Source: an uncultured Lachnospiraceae bacterium
Lineage (GTDB): Bacteria > Bacillota > Clostridia > Lachnospirales > Lachnospiraceae
Direction: 5' to 3'
DNA length: 64,000 nucleotides
Assembly: GCA_947177165.1 (NCBI GenBank)
Contig: CAMWTP010000021.1
Coordinates: 1 to 64,000, forward strand
Positions 34,936 through 44,454 of the stretch are shown here, in pieces. The notes beneath the pieces were generated by a model that ran no database searches, was not told the origin of the DNA, and saw only the letters and a program-made list of their open reading frames with translations. Position numbers and translations under genes: made by a program. How positions within the stretch are numbered: the first letter of the stretch is position 1; each line of letters starts with the position of its first letter.

Positions 34936-35179
34936 CAGAATAAAATTTTTGATTTTTGCTGCGCGGCTTATCAGGTATTGTCATTGCAATTCTCCCTTCA
35001 TCTAATAATGAATTCAGGTAATCGCTTCTGAATGTGGTTCTGTGTTTTATACCAAGAAACTTCATCATTTCATCTCTGTCTCTCGGTTCTTTACAATATT
35101 CAAGCAGCGCATTAATCCTTTCTCCCTTTTGAGCAATTTTTTGAGCGGTCTCTTCTTCTTTTTGAGCGGTGCTGCTCAA
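34931..35179 (-). CDS. Winged-helix ORF resembling the RecG/AAA_4 C-terminal HTH (possibly a fragment)
   Basis: An 82-residue frame starting at TTG with AGGA about eight bases upstream. The segment EPRDRDEMMKFLGIKHR and the end MTIPDKPRSKNQKF match the winged-helix tail of AlbA_2-containing (AAA_4, RecG C-terminal-like) proteins. A stop precedes the TTG in frame. It follows the AlbA_2-TIR-GAF gene by 51 bases, so it is either a stand-alone DNA-binding partner or the tail of a lost AlbA_2 protein. The sequence is AQK-rich at its N-terminus. Confidence 0.55.
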   Translation of the reverse strand: MSSTAQKEEETAQKIAQKGERINALLEYCKEPRDRDEMMKFLGIKHRTTFRSDYLNSLLDEGRIAMTIPDKPRSKNQKFYSV

Positions 35180-35230
35180 TTTTTAAAATCCTGTGACCTT
35201 GAAAGTTATGCATTCAAAAAATTAATGAAA

Positions 35231-36727
35231 TTATACTGTAATATGAACATAGGGTAAATCGTTTTGCGTCATATTCCCTACATATCCTAATTCAATCATT
35301 TTATCTGCAAAGTCCACAAGTACTTTTGTCAATTGAATTACCATCTCTTGGTTATAATAATTTTCTTCTTCACTTTCAGAATTAAATACACCTATAACTT
35401 TTCCCCCATATTTAATAGGTAATACTACTTCGGATTTAGTTTGAAAAACTGCACAAAAGTACTCAACTTCTTGTTTTACGTTATTAACTAAAATGTCGTT
35501 TCCTGTTACATATGATTTTGCCATTAACCCATCCATTACAACTAAACGATATCTTTGCTTATGTTCCACAATATCATCTGCAAAAACCATCAATCCTGTT
35601 TTATGGCTATCCGTCTTTATCCCAAGAGCAATTTGATTATAGTCAGTTTTTGTTATACGATGCAATTGTTCAATAGAATTGTGCAATAAAACGTCAAAGC
35701 AATCACACTTATTAAAAATATTAGGCTCATATTGAGGATATATCCATTTAATCAGTTCATTAAATTCATTTTCGTATAACTTTTGAAAACTCTTTCCGTT
35801 CTCATCTGACAAAAATTGCAAAAACTCACCCATATCTTTTCTATATATCTGTCCAATTATTTGTAGGTCATAAGTCGCCTGCCTTGTTGCCTCATAATCG
35901 TCTATTTGCTTCATAACTTCTTCTAATTCTTCATACTGCTTTTTCCAGTATCTCGTATACTCCAACTTCGATATCGTCCCTTTGTATACATTTGCTTCAA
36001 TTTTTTTCGGTGCGTTCTCACCATAATATTTTCTTTCCTTTTCAGTTAGCACCACAAACAAGAGCCTATCTTGATAATGATGATCCTTAATTATTTCTCC
36101 CACTTCATACATGCAGGCTTGTCTTCTTAAATATGTATCACTTACGATCGTTAAAACAAAATCATGATCTTGAATTGTGTCCATAAAAGTTTTAAAACTG
36201 TCTTTATATTCTAAGCCAGTATAACGTGATATTTTAACTCTATTTTGTAGCTTTTCAGAAATCTTCTTTTCAATTATATCCACTATTGGAGTATCACATT
36301 CTGTATATGAAATAAATAAAGTTGAAGGATTCTCTCTTTTTTCTTGACATACCTCTATGCTATTGTTTTTATAACAATAAAATATGTCATTTATTAATAT
36401 ATTTTTTTCTGCTTTCTCAACTTTAATGGCAAAGATATTCTTTGCCAGCACATTAATATGTCCATATTCAAAAAGAATGTTGCCTTTTAGCTTCTTGGAC
36501 ACATCGTCCATAATCGTCTTCATATCAAATGCAAGCTGAAAACCTATTGCCTTTAACTTACCATTATCTCTTTCAACGCCAATCAGAACATATCCACCTG
36601 CTACATTGGCTAATCCGCACATATATTTTGTAATTTCATCGGGACGCATTTCCAACGCTCTACATATTAAATTATCTGTCTTATTATTTTGTATTATATC
36701 TGTAACTTCTTTTTCAGTTAGTATCAT
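35231..36727 (-). CDS. AlbA_2 (Schlafen-like) - TIR - GAF protein, candidate antiphage effector
   Basis: A 498-residue soluble protein with three recognisable parts. Residues 1-125: AlbA_2/Schlafen-type nucleic-acid-binding domain (CGLANVAGGYVLIGVERDNG). About 135-270: TIR domain (TLFISYTECDTPIVDIIEKK in part, GLEYKDSF, VLTIVSDTYLRRQACMYEVGE), with the Glu of CMYE placed like the catalytic Glu of NAD-cleaving TIRs. About 350-490: GAF-like sensor (LVVMDGLMAKSYVTG, VVLPIKYGGKVIGVFN). It starts five bases after the GHKL ATPase gene, whose end supplies GAGGGG as ribosome site, so the two are tightly coupled. Strongly AT-rich. By family, TIR enzymes deplete NAD+ or make signals on infection; that this one does so is inference. 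Confidence 0.75.
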   Translation of the reverse strand: MILTEKEVTDIIQNNKTDNLICRALEMRPDEITKYMCGLANVAGGYVLIGVERDNGKLKAIGFQLAFDMKTIMDDVSKKLKGNILFEYGHINVLAKNIFAIKVEKAEKNILINDIFYCYKNNSIEVCQEKRENPSTLFISYTECDTPIVDIIEKKISEKLQNRVKISRYTGLEYKDSFKTFMDTIQDHDFVLTIVSDTYLRRQACMYEVGEIIKDHHYQDRLLFVVLTEKERKYYGENAPKKIEANVYKGTISKLEYTRYWKKQYEELEEVMKQIDDYEATRQATYDLQIIGQIYRKDMGEFLQFLSDENGKSFQKLYENEFNELIKWIYPQYEPNIFNKCDCFDVLLHNSIEQLHRITKTDYNQIALGIKTDSHKTGLMVFADDIVEHKQRYRLVVMDGLMAKSYVTGNDILVNNVKQEVEYFCAVFQTKSEVVLPIKYGGKVIGVFNSESEEENYYNQEMVIQLTKVLVDFADKMIELGYVGNMTQNDLPYVHITV

Positions 36728-36732
36728 TTTAT

Positions 36733-39700
36733 TTACATTCCTCTCAATGGTATTCTATTGAGTCCAGTCAGTTTAACAATCTTTCCAAATGTGATTTTCT
36801 GTGGTTCGCTCCTTCCATCTTCTACCCAAAGCTCCCAATCCATTGAATAATCCAACACATCTTTCTCTGTTTTATAAAATATCCTAAATTCTTCACCATC
36901 AGACGGACGCGCCAATAAATAAATTTGTTTTCCACTTTTCTTTATAATAAAAATTGTATTGGATACCTGCTGAATTCCACTAATATCATATTCTTCTCTC
37001 CCATCCAAATACGAAAGAATATTCTTTTTTGATCTCTCCAATATTGTTTTAACATACTCAAATGTATCTGGATCATGCTTTGATGACCTGACATATTTAC
37101 TTGCAAAATCTGCATTTTTAAATGCGGTGTCTAATTCCTCTTCAGAATCAATTCCTAATTGTAACAATACATCTTGTGTTAATTCAATCTTTTCATCACA
37201 TTTTTCAACATAATGCATCTGACCTTCGGCAATAAGTTCCTCTAATCTTTCTGGACTGGATACATTAAATTTCTGCATAAGATGCTTTAAAGTGTCCGCA
37301 TGTTTTATATCATCTATGATTTGTTCATCATCATATAAATAATGTTTATTCCTATACAGATCGGGAAAAATCCCTTTTGCTTTTTCTTCATGATCACGCA
37401 TCCATATCAACAATTTCTTGAAATTATTTCTGACCCCTTCTTCCTTTGAACTTCTATTATCATTTACATATTGTATAATTGGCAGCGACAAATCTATGTC
37501 GTTTTTCCACCGCCTATCCGGTAAGTCCAAATAAATATCTTTTATTAATAAATCCGCCTTAATATCATACCCTGCACTAACAGCTAATTCTTTCAGTGTT
37601 TCATCAATTTGATTATCAAGGAATATATCATCCTTAATCATAAAAGTTCCATTTTGATTCGGAAGGATTGGTTTGGTCGATTTATTTATAAGATTGTCAT
37701 ATCCTATCTTTACAATAAATTCTATAAACTCTGCCAAAAGCCTGACAGCTGCATCTTGTGATATTTCCATATATTGAGCAAACACTTGAATACAGCCATA
37801 TTCACTAATTCGATCCGCCACACAAGTTATTGTATATTTCATGGATTCTTGCAATATCCTATCCGAAACCACTTGCACTTCCACCATTTGATTATCAATT
37901 TTCAAAATGCTGTTGGCATAGTGACATATCTGCCTTTGAACACCCACGTTATCGTACTTATTATCACATAGCCATACCATCTGAAACAAAATATCACTTT
38001 TTTGCTGTTTATCAGCATCATCTAAGTTATTTTCTATCAGTTTTAATATCTGTTCATCATCATATTCCCCAAACCGAAACCAATCCCTATTTCTAAACTC
38101 CAAATTAAGAAGCCATCCTCTGCAATCGTTACCAAGCAGTTTTAATATATCTTTATATTGATCAAAAATTCCTTTATCAAAATACAATTCTTCTACATAA
38201 CAAAATACAGCATTTTGATTTGGAATAATATTAATTTGTTCAGTTGCAACATACGTTTGAAGATTTCTATTATCCTCTATAAGATCAAAATACTGTGATA
38301 GCCAAGAACGCCAATCCTTGTCTTTTATTTCTCTCTGTAATTGCATGGCATTACCAAAATCATTTATTTGTTTTGTAAGTGATTTAAAAGTGTATCTATT
38401 ACAATCATTCCATAAAGAATGATACCAATTATGAATATCTTTCTTACACGGAATCTTTTCAGGCATTATATAATAAAGCAAATCCCATATTTTTTCGCGC
38501 ATATCTGCTTTAGAATCTGATATTACATATATCTGTTCTTCATCAAAATAATCCTGTAATTCCATCATAGAATCAACACTAGTATGTATAATTGGTACAT
38601 GAAGAATTATATTTTTACAATTCTCCACGATATTTTCAATCCACTCCTCATCAATCCACTCTCTTTTTCCATATGATCCAATCCGAGTAATATTATAAAT
38701 TCCTTCCCATTTCTTTTCCGCTGCATATTGAAGTAGCTTTTTATACAATCTACATGCTGTTTCAATAATGCTACGATTCTGTTCTACTTTATCATCAGCT
38801 TTTGATTTACAAGTAAGATAAATACCGTCTCTTGGTTCTGTTGGGTTGAAATCGCTGGCACAAATTAAAACCGGAAAAGGAAAGTCCTCTGTTCCTATCA
38901 AAGGAAAATCGCAGAACAACTTTGACTGCTGTCCTGCAAAAGGTAGGATATATGCTCCATGTTCCCTACGTTCCAACGCAATGGACACTGTAGTATTTTC
39001 TTCCATTAAGTTTAAAACATATATTTTTTTCGACTCTGCATCAGATTCATATATTATCTCATGAATTAATGAACCATCCAAACCACACGAAACTGGCTGA
39101 CTATATTTATATTTCTCCTTAGTAGCTTCAAGAGCAATTTCTTCAATATCTCTGAGCATAGATAATACAAAAGGAGCTGATACCCTTAAATTATCTATAC
39201 CTTGCTGTGCTACCTCAACGCCTCCATTATCTAACTTATATTCAAATACTGTGTTATATTCATCTGAAGTAATTTCACCTTCTGTCAATGGCTGACATGC
39301 CTGTAATTGATCTACAGCCTTTTCCATAGCAGTAACTATTTCATTTTTATCATGACCAGTTCTATCCAATGTGATTTGAAACTTTGAAAATTTAACTTTT
39401 TCGACCTCTATAATTCCTGATACATTGACTACTTCTGACAATAAATGTGTCGTTATAAATCCTGTTCCAAACTTTCCACTTTCTCTTTCGCTTCCATCAT
39501 ATCTGTCTTTTGATGACGATTGATTAATAAGCGACATCACATTTGCCATAGTAAATGGCCTTCCATTATGTCTAAATATTACATTATTATTGATTTTATC
39601 AAAATCAATGCTTATTTTAACTTTGCCAGTATCATTACTCACATCCTTGGCATTTTGGCATAATTCCCAAATCCATCGTTTAACACTATTTTCATTATTA

Positions 39701-39807
39701 CTATAACGCTGTTTATCCAACAACTGCACAATACGATTAGCCGCACCTATTCTTAATGAATCATTATCTGCCTTTTGTATATCTCTTTGAAATTGTTCTT
39801 TATCCAT
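36733..39807 (-). CDS. Sacsin/Hsp90-like GHKL ATPase, large (defence-associated)
   Basis: A 1024-residue protein. Residues 40-130 carry the GHKL ATP site: WELCQNAKDV (N box with Glu and Asn), RHNGRPFTMANVMSL, and GKFGTGFITTHLLS (G-rich lid). This is the sacsin/MORC-like subgroup rather than a kinase: no His-box or HAMP and no membrane segment. The remaining 850 residues are alpha/beta and helical with no recognised domain. GAGG lies five bases ahead of the ATG. It is flanked by an HEPN gene (69-base gap) and the AlbA_2-TIR-GAF gene (5 bases). Large GHKL proteins of this kind recur in defence islands. The very low G+C marks the block as foreign. Confidence 0.8.
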   Translation of the reverse strand: MDKEQFQRDIQKADNDSLRIGAANRIVQLLDKQRYSNNENSVKRWIWELCQNAKDVSNDTGKVKISIDFDKINNNVIFRHNGRPFTMANVMSLINQSSSKDRYDGSERESGKFGTGFITTHLLSEVVNVSGIIEVEKVKFSKFQITLDRTGHDKNEIVTAMEKAVDQLQACQPLTEGEITSDEYNTVFEYKLDNGGVEVAQQGIDNLRVSAPFVLSMLRDIEEIALEATKEKYKYSQPVSCGLDGSLIHEIIYESDAESKKIYVLNLMEENTTVSIALERREHGAYILPFAGQQSKLFCDFPLIGTEDFPFPVLICASDFNPTEPRDGIYLTCKSKADDKVEQNRSIIETACRLYKKLLQYAAEKKWEGIYNITRIGSYGKREWIDEEWIENIVENCKNIILHVPIIHTSVDSMMELQDYFDEEQIYVISDSKADMREKIWDLLYYIMPEKIPCKKDIHNWYHSLWNDCNRYTFKSLTKQINDFGNAMQLQREIKDKDWRSWLSQYFDLIEDNRNLQTYVATEQINIIPNQNAVFCYVEELYFDKGIFDQYKDILKLLGNDCRGWLLNLEFRNRDWFRFGEYDDEQILKLIENNLDDADKQQKSDILFQMVWLCDNKYDNVGVQRQICHYANSILKIDNQMVEVQVVSDRILQESMKYTITCVADRISEYGCIQVFAQYMEISQDAAVRLLAEFIEFIVKIGYDNLINKSTKPILPNQNGTFMIKDDIFLDNQIDETLKELAVSAGYDIKADLLIKDIYLDLPDRRWKNDIDLSLPIIQYVNDNRSSKEEGVRNNFKKLLIWMRDHEEKAKGIFPDLYRNKHYLYDDEQIIDDIKHADTLKHLMQKFNVSSPERLEELIAEGQMHYVEKCDEKIELTQDVLLQLGIDSEEELDTAFKNADFASKYVRSSKHDPDTFEYVKTILERSKKNILSYLDGREEYDISGIQQVSNTIFIIKKSGKQIYLLARPSDGEEFRIFYKTEKDVLDYSMDWELWVEDGRSEPQKITFGKIVKLTGLNRIPLRGM

Positions 39808-39876
39808 ATATACCTCGTTTTACACTTATCCTGTCTACCGTCAGTCTCAATTTATGATTTCATCAAACAATTTCTT

Positions 39877-41319
39877 TTAAATACTTTGCATGATATCATC
39901 ATATTCCCCTGTTCTGCAGTCTTCTTCTTTAATTGCTTGTCCAAATAGATTTTCGTAATATGCTACAAACCTTCTATCATAAGAAAATCTTTTTTGTATA
40001 AGTTCCTTGCTTAATCCAAGATGTATAAGCACTTCTATCCTGAAAAAGACTTCAAAACAATATGTAATCCCCCGCAAATCTGCTTGACTTAATAGCGGAA
40101 TATTTTTATGTGACGCATGCGTATAAACATCGCGGTCTTTTTTTATATTTGTTATTATATCAGTACAATCGCCATTGTCAGTTCCTGATAGTATCATAAA
40201 ACAATTATTTGTAATTCTATCCAGACATTCTCTAAATCCTTCCCCATGATCATCGCAATAGTCTGTAATAAATTGTTTATCAGCTGCATCTGCCAACTTC
40301 TCCACAATGCTATCTCGAATTTTCTTAAATTCTTTATGGGCTTTTTTTCTATCTCCTACCCGCTCTATCCCTTCCACCATCTGCATAGCTTTTAAAAAGT
40401 TATTCACAGTAAAGATTTGTAATTCATCATCCATCATAAGCTGTTGATATGCCTCAAATGCCACTTTATCCTCAGCATACAATTCTCCAAACTGACGAAT
40501 AACTTCATCAATATCTTGATTAAAATCCGAAAGTTTAAATATTTTTCTCCGCACATAACTGCGTGAGTCAAAATACTCTCTCTCAAAGATATTTAAGCGT
40601 TCTTTGGGAATCATTGGTAGTCCCAAATACTTATAAATTTCTTCCTCTTGTCGCACTTCTATATTAGTTACTGATATTCTTTCCCCACATAATATTTCCA
40701 TAAACAAGATGATCTTATGAATTTTGTCCTCAATATCGCTAATTGATAATGTACACCCCTGTGAACAATTTATTCCGTATTGAATTTCCAATCGTATGTC
40801 TGTACCTATGCGTTGTATTTTGGGTGCTACGAAACAAGAAAAACCATCTTTCTTACCAATTTGCTTCATATGTGTATCTATATGTATTGCTGACTGTATG
40901 TGGAAGAAAGTATCTTCTGTATCCAATTTTCCATAAGGCGCAAGTCCTATCAATTCTACTCCCTCTGTCACTTGCATAGAAAATTCTTCAAAGCAATTAT
41001 TATGTACGCTACAATATTGGCCGCCCCAAAAGCTTTTCTTCGCTTCACAAGTAATAGAAAAAACAACATTTTCTACTCCTCTTGTATGTTTGTCAGTAAC
41101 CCAATACCCAATAATAGTCACATGCTGGTCAACCGTTTTCAAATAGATAACATCATTATCATTGTGTTTCATCTGTTGATACAATTCTCTGGAAAGTTCT
41201 TTTGTTTCTATACTTACGCTATAGTTTTCAGATACTCTAATCAATCCCGCTATAGAACATTTTACTTTCCCTATTTGCTCAATTGTGCAACTCTTACAAT
41301 AATTCAATAACTGTTTCAT
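39877..41319 (-). CDS. ApeA-like protein with HEPN RNase motif
   Basis: A 480-residue soluble protein. The N-terminal 300 residues are beta-rich; the C-terminal 180 are helical and contain RDVYTH, an R-x4-H motif as in HEPN ribonucleases, in a context (KKDRDVYTHASHKN) much like the ApeA/HEPN antiphage family, where the domain cleaves RNA and halts growth. AAAGG six bases before the ATG. It begins 24 bases after hsdR, and leads the GHKL and AlbA_2-TIR-GAF genes. The HEPN call rests on motif and helical context; the ApeA relationship is a similarity in layout that I could not test. Confidence 0.65.
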   Translation of the reverse strand: MKQLLNYCKSCTIEQIGKVKCSIAGLIRVSENYSVSIETKELSRELYQQMKHNDNDVIYLKTVDQHVTIIGYWVTDKHTRGVENVVFSITCEAKKSFWGGQYCSVHNNCFEEFSMQVTEGVELIGLAPYGKLDTEDTFFHIQSAIHIDTHMKQIGKKDGFSCFVAPKIQRIGTDIRLEIQYGINCSQGCTLSISDIEDKIHKIILFMEILCGERISVTNIEVRQEEEIYKYLGLPMIPKERLNIFEREYFDSRSYVRRKIFKLSDFNQDIDEVIRQFGELYAEDKVAFEAYQQLMMDDELQIFTVNNFLKAMQMVEGIERVGDRKKAHKEFKKIRDSIVEKLADAADKQFITDYCDDHGEGFRECLDRITNNCFMILSGTDNGDCTDIITNIKKDRDVYTHASHKNIPLLSQADLRGITYCFEVFFRIEVLIHLGLSKELIQKRFSYDRRFVAYYENLFGQAIKEEDCRTGEYDDIMQSI

Positions 41320-41343
41320 GAATACCTTTTACTCCCTGCTTCC

Positions 41344-44300
41344 TTAATTCTCTAAATTATCTGTCCACATTTCACATTGTGCTATGACTGTCTGAATTGC
41401 ATCTTCCAACCCTTCCGGAGGGTAATCGTGGCTCTTCAGTAATCGTTTGACCATTCTCCTCATTCCGGCTCTTGCAGACTCTTTCAGCTGCCAATCTACA
41501 GTCCTTGAACTCCGTAACTTCTCCGTCAATTCTCTCGTAATCGCAATCAATTCATCATTGGAATAAAAGTCTTTTACTGCCTCCGGTCGTGTCAACGCAT
41601 CATAAAAAGCAAGTTCTTCGTCAGACAATCCCATATCATTACCCTTGTTATGGGCATTGGTTATGTCTTGCGCCATCTTCATTAGTTCAGCAATTACTTC
41701 TTCGTTAGTAATCATACCATTCAAATATGATTTAACAATACGGTTAAGCATCTCAGAAAACTGCTGAGACTTTACGAGGTTCGTCCGTTTGTATATACGA
41801 ACCTGTTCTGCTATCAATTTCTTTAATATTTCGACAGACAAATTCTTTTCTGGCATCTTGGAAACCTCTTCCATAAATGCCGTGTTAAACAGATTAAACT
41901 CCTTGTCAACGTCCGTAAAAAGGTTAATTACACCGTCACTTTGGATGCTCTGCTTCAGTAGTTCGTTTACCTGTGCATTTATCTCCCGCAGAGATATTGC
42001 CCCTGGTCTTTTTATTTTTACCAATACTGATCGCACAGTTTCAAAATATGCTTCTTCACGTCTCTCCTCTGCCGTTGCAATACTTTTTGATAAGGAAAAA
42101 GCCTGCTTCATCAAGTATGCTTCAATGATATAGTTTTCTTTCTGCTTCTCCATTATCGGAGCAGACAAAAAATTCACACCACCCGTGATAAGACTTGCTC
42201 TCCTTAAATCACTATCTGTTGTAAGGAACTCCGAAAAATCAAAGCCATACATCAGTCCCCTGCAGACAATGAGTTTTTCTTGAAACTTCTTGTAAGCCGT
42301 ATCTGAAACATTCATGTTGCCATAGTTTTTTCTATCCTGATCCGTATATTGTTTCATTGCCAACTTTAAAGCAGAAGCTATGCCAATATAATCGACAATC
42401 AAACCACCTTCTTTATCTTGGAACACACGGTTGACACGGGCTATCGCCTGCATTAAATTATGCCCCTTCATCGGCTTAAACACATACATGGTTGACATTG
42501 AAGGAACATCAAATCCTGTCAGCCACATATCTACTACAATAGCAATTTTAAATTCGCTATCATTATCCTTAAATTCCCGTGCAAGCCCCTCTCTGTATGC
42601 TTTATTCCCAGTATATTTCGTTTTCCATTCATCCGGATCCTGATTCCCCCCTGTCATGACGATTTTAATTTTATTTTTCCATTCAGGGCGCAATTCATCA
42701 ATAATATGTTCATATATTTTTACAGCAATCGGACGTGAATAGGCAACAATCATTGCTTTTCCCGTTTGTTCATACTGCCGGTATTTTTCATAATGATCAA
42801 TAATATCCACGCATAACGAATTTATAACTTTCGGAGTTCCGAGAACGCTATCCATATGTGCCAGCTCACGTTTGCTCTTTTCGATATCGACCTCATTTGC
42901 ATTCTCTGTAAGTCTTGCATAAGTCGCATCAATCTTTTCTATAACATCAGAATCTAACTCTAGCTTAACTACGCGGCTTTCATAATAAATCGGACGGGTT
43001 GCTCCATCAGCAACCGCTTGTGTCATATCATAGATGTCAATATAATTTCCGAACACCTCTAAAGTATTTCTATCATCCAATTCAATCGGTGTTCCCGTAA
43101 ATCCTATATATGTAGCATTCGGCAATGCATCTCGTACACGTCGTGCATTTCCGACTGTTATCTTTCCTGTTTTGGCATTGACTTTTTCTTCAAAGCCATA
43201 CTGACTGCGGTGTGCTTCATCCGCCATAACAACAATATTATGACGAGAATTAAGAGGTTCCTCGCTTTCTTCAAACTTCTGCATAGTGGTAAATATTATA
43301 CCGTTTGCTTCCCTTCCATCCAGCCAGTCCTTAAGACCAATGAGTTTTGACCCCTTCTCCTTTTCTTCATCCGAAAGTTTTCTCTTGTCTGCCTGCACTG
43401 GAGTCTGCCGAAGGAAATCCTTACATTTTGCAAATTGACTAAATAACTGATCATCAAGATCGTTTCTGTCTGTGATAACAACAACCGTTGGGCTACTCAT
43501 TGTATATTGTAAAAGATGGATGTAAAAAATCATTGACAGGGATTTTCCGCTTCCCTGTGTATGCCAAAAAACACCGCCTCTGCCATCTCCACCATCAGCG
43601 GACGCTTTTTTCGTAGATTCAACTGCCTTTTTGACAGCAAAATATTGATGATAGCCTGCGAGAATCTTGGCATCACCATCGGTTTCCTTTGAAAAGCATA
43701 TGAAGTTACGGATTATGTCGAGAAAGCGTTTTTTCTCAAACATCCCCTTAAAAAGTGTCGTAAAATCAGCAAAGCGAGTTTCCTCGTAATCCCCATCTAC
43801 CGTCTTCCACTCCATAAAGCGATCATAATTCGCCGTTATTGTTCCTGCCCTTGTATGAGACTGGTCACTAATTACGCAAAAAGCGTTGTAAATGAAAAAG
43901 CTCTCTATAGATTTCATATAATTCTTCATCTGCTTATACGCATCTTCAATGGTTACCAAATCTGCTTTTGGCGATTTAAACTCCATTACAACAACTGGCA
44001 TTCCGTTAAGAAAGATTACAACATCTGGGCGCTTTGTCTCATATTCCTCATATGACCATTGATTTGCCACAATGAAGCTGTTCATTGATGGGTTGCTATA
44101 ATCAACAATATTAACTAATGCCCCTTTCGTCTCGCCCTTTTCCGTGTATGATACCTGCACACCATTTTGTAGATAATCCATAAAGGTTTCATTCTTTGAG
44201 ACAAGTGACCCAGCTTCATAGTTTTTCAGCTTATAAATAGCCTCATTTATTGCAGCAGATGGTAGCTTGGGATTAATCATCTCCATCGTACTGCGGAGCT

Positions 44301-44424
44301 GATCTTCCATCAGAAGGGTATGCGAATCCCGCTGAACATCTGGTCCATACACATAGGTATATCCCAGACCTTCCATCAGTTCTATAACTGAATTTTCATA
44401 GCTTGATTCATTGAATCCCAGCAT
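41344..44424 (-). CDS. hsdR: Type I restriction enzyme, R subunit
   Basis: A 1026-residue endonuclease/translocase. N-terminal PD-(D/E)XK nuclease (RPDVVIFLNGMPVVVMEFKSP, in part VVVMEFKSP), then SF2 motor motifs: Walker A TQGSGKSLSM, DEAHRSQYG, FTGTPIELDD, and motif VI IARVNRVFQDKEGG. It cleaves unmodified DNA after translocation in complex with HsdM and HsdS. AAGGAGG precedes the ATG. Follows hsdS by 30 bases, and is followed after 24 bases by the HEPN gene. Confidence 0.97.
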   Translation of the reverse strand: MLGFNESSYENSVIELMEGLGYTYVYGPDVQRDSHTLLMEDQLRSTMEMINPKLPSAAINEAIYKLKNYEAGSLVSKNETFMDYLQNGVQVSYTEKGETKGALVNIVDYSNPSMNSFIVANQWSYEEYETKRPDVVIFLNGMPVVVMEFKSPKADLVTIEDAYKQMKNYMKSIESFFIYNAFCVISDQSHTRAGTITANYDRFMEWKTVDGDYEETRFADFTTLFKGMFEKKRFLDIIRNFICFSKETDGDAKILAGYHQYFAVKKAVESTKKASADGGDGRGGVFWHTQGSGKSLSMIFYIHLLQYTMSSPTVVVITDRNDLDDQLFSQFAKCKDFLRQTPVQADKRKLSDEEKEKGSKLIGLKDWLDGREANGIIFTTMQKFEESEEPLNSRHNIVVMADEAHRSQYGFEEKVNAKTGKITVGNARRVRDALPNATYIGFTGTPIELDDRNTLEVFGNYIDIYDMTQAVADGATRPIYYESRVVKLELDSDVIEKIDATYARLTENANEVDIEKSKRELAHMDSVLGTPKVINSLCVDIIDHYEKYRQYEQTGKAMIVAYSRPIAVKIYEHIIDELRPEWKNKIKIVMTGGNQDPDEWKTKYTGNKAYREGLAREFKDNDSEFKIAIVVDMWLTGFDVPSMSTMYVFKPMKGHNLMQAIARVNRVFQDKEGGLIVDYIGIASALKLAMKQYTDQDRKNYGNMNVSDTAYKKFQEKLIVCRGLMYGFDFSEFLTTDSDLRRASLITGGVNFLSAPIMEKQKENYIIEAYLMKQAFSLSKSIATAEERREEAYFETVRSVLVKIKRPGAISLREINAQVNELLKQSIQSDGVINLFTDVDKEFNLFNTAFMEEVSKMPEKNLSVEILKKLIAEQVRIYKRTNLVKSQQFSEMLNRIVKSYLNGMITNEEVIAELMKMAQDITNAHNKGNDMGLSDEELAFYDALTRPEAVKDFYSNDELIAITRELTEKLRSSRTVDWQLKESARAGMRRMVKRLLKSHDYPPEGLEDAIQTVIAQCEMWTDNLEN

Positions 44425-44454
44425 CTATTGATACCTCCTTAATGGTATAACGGT

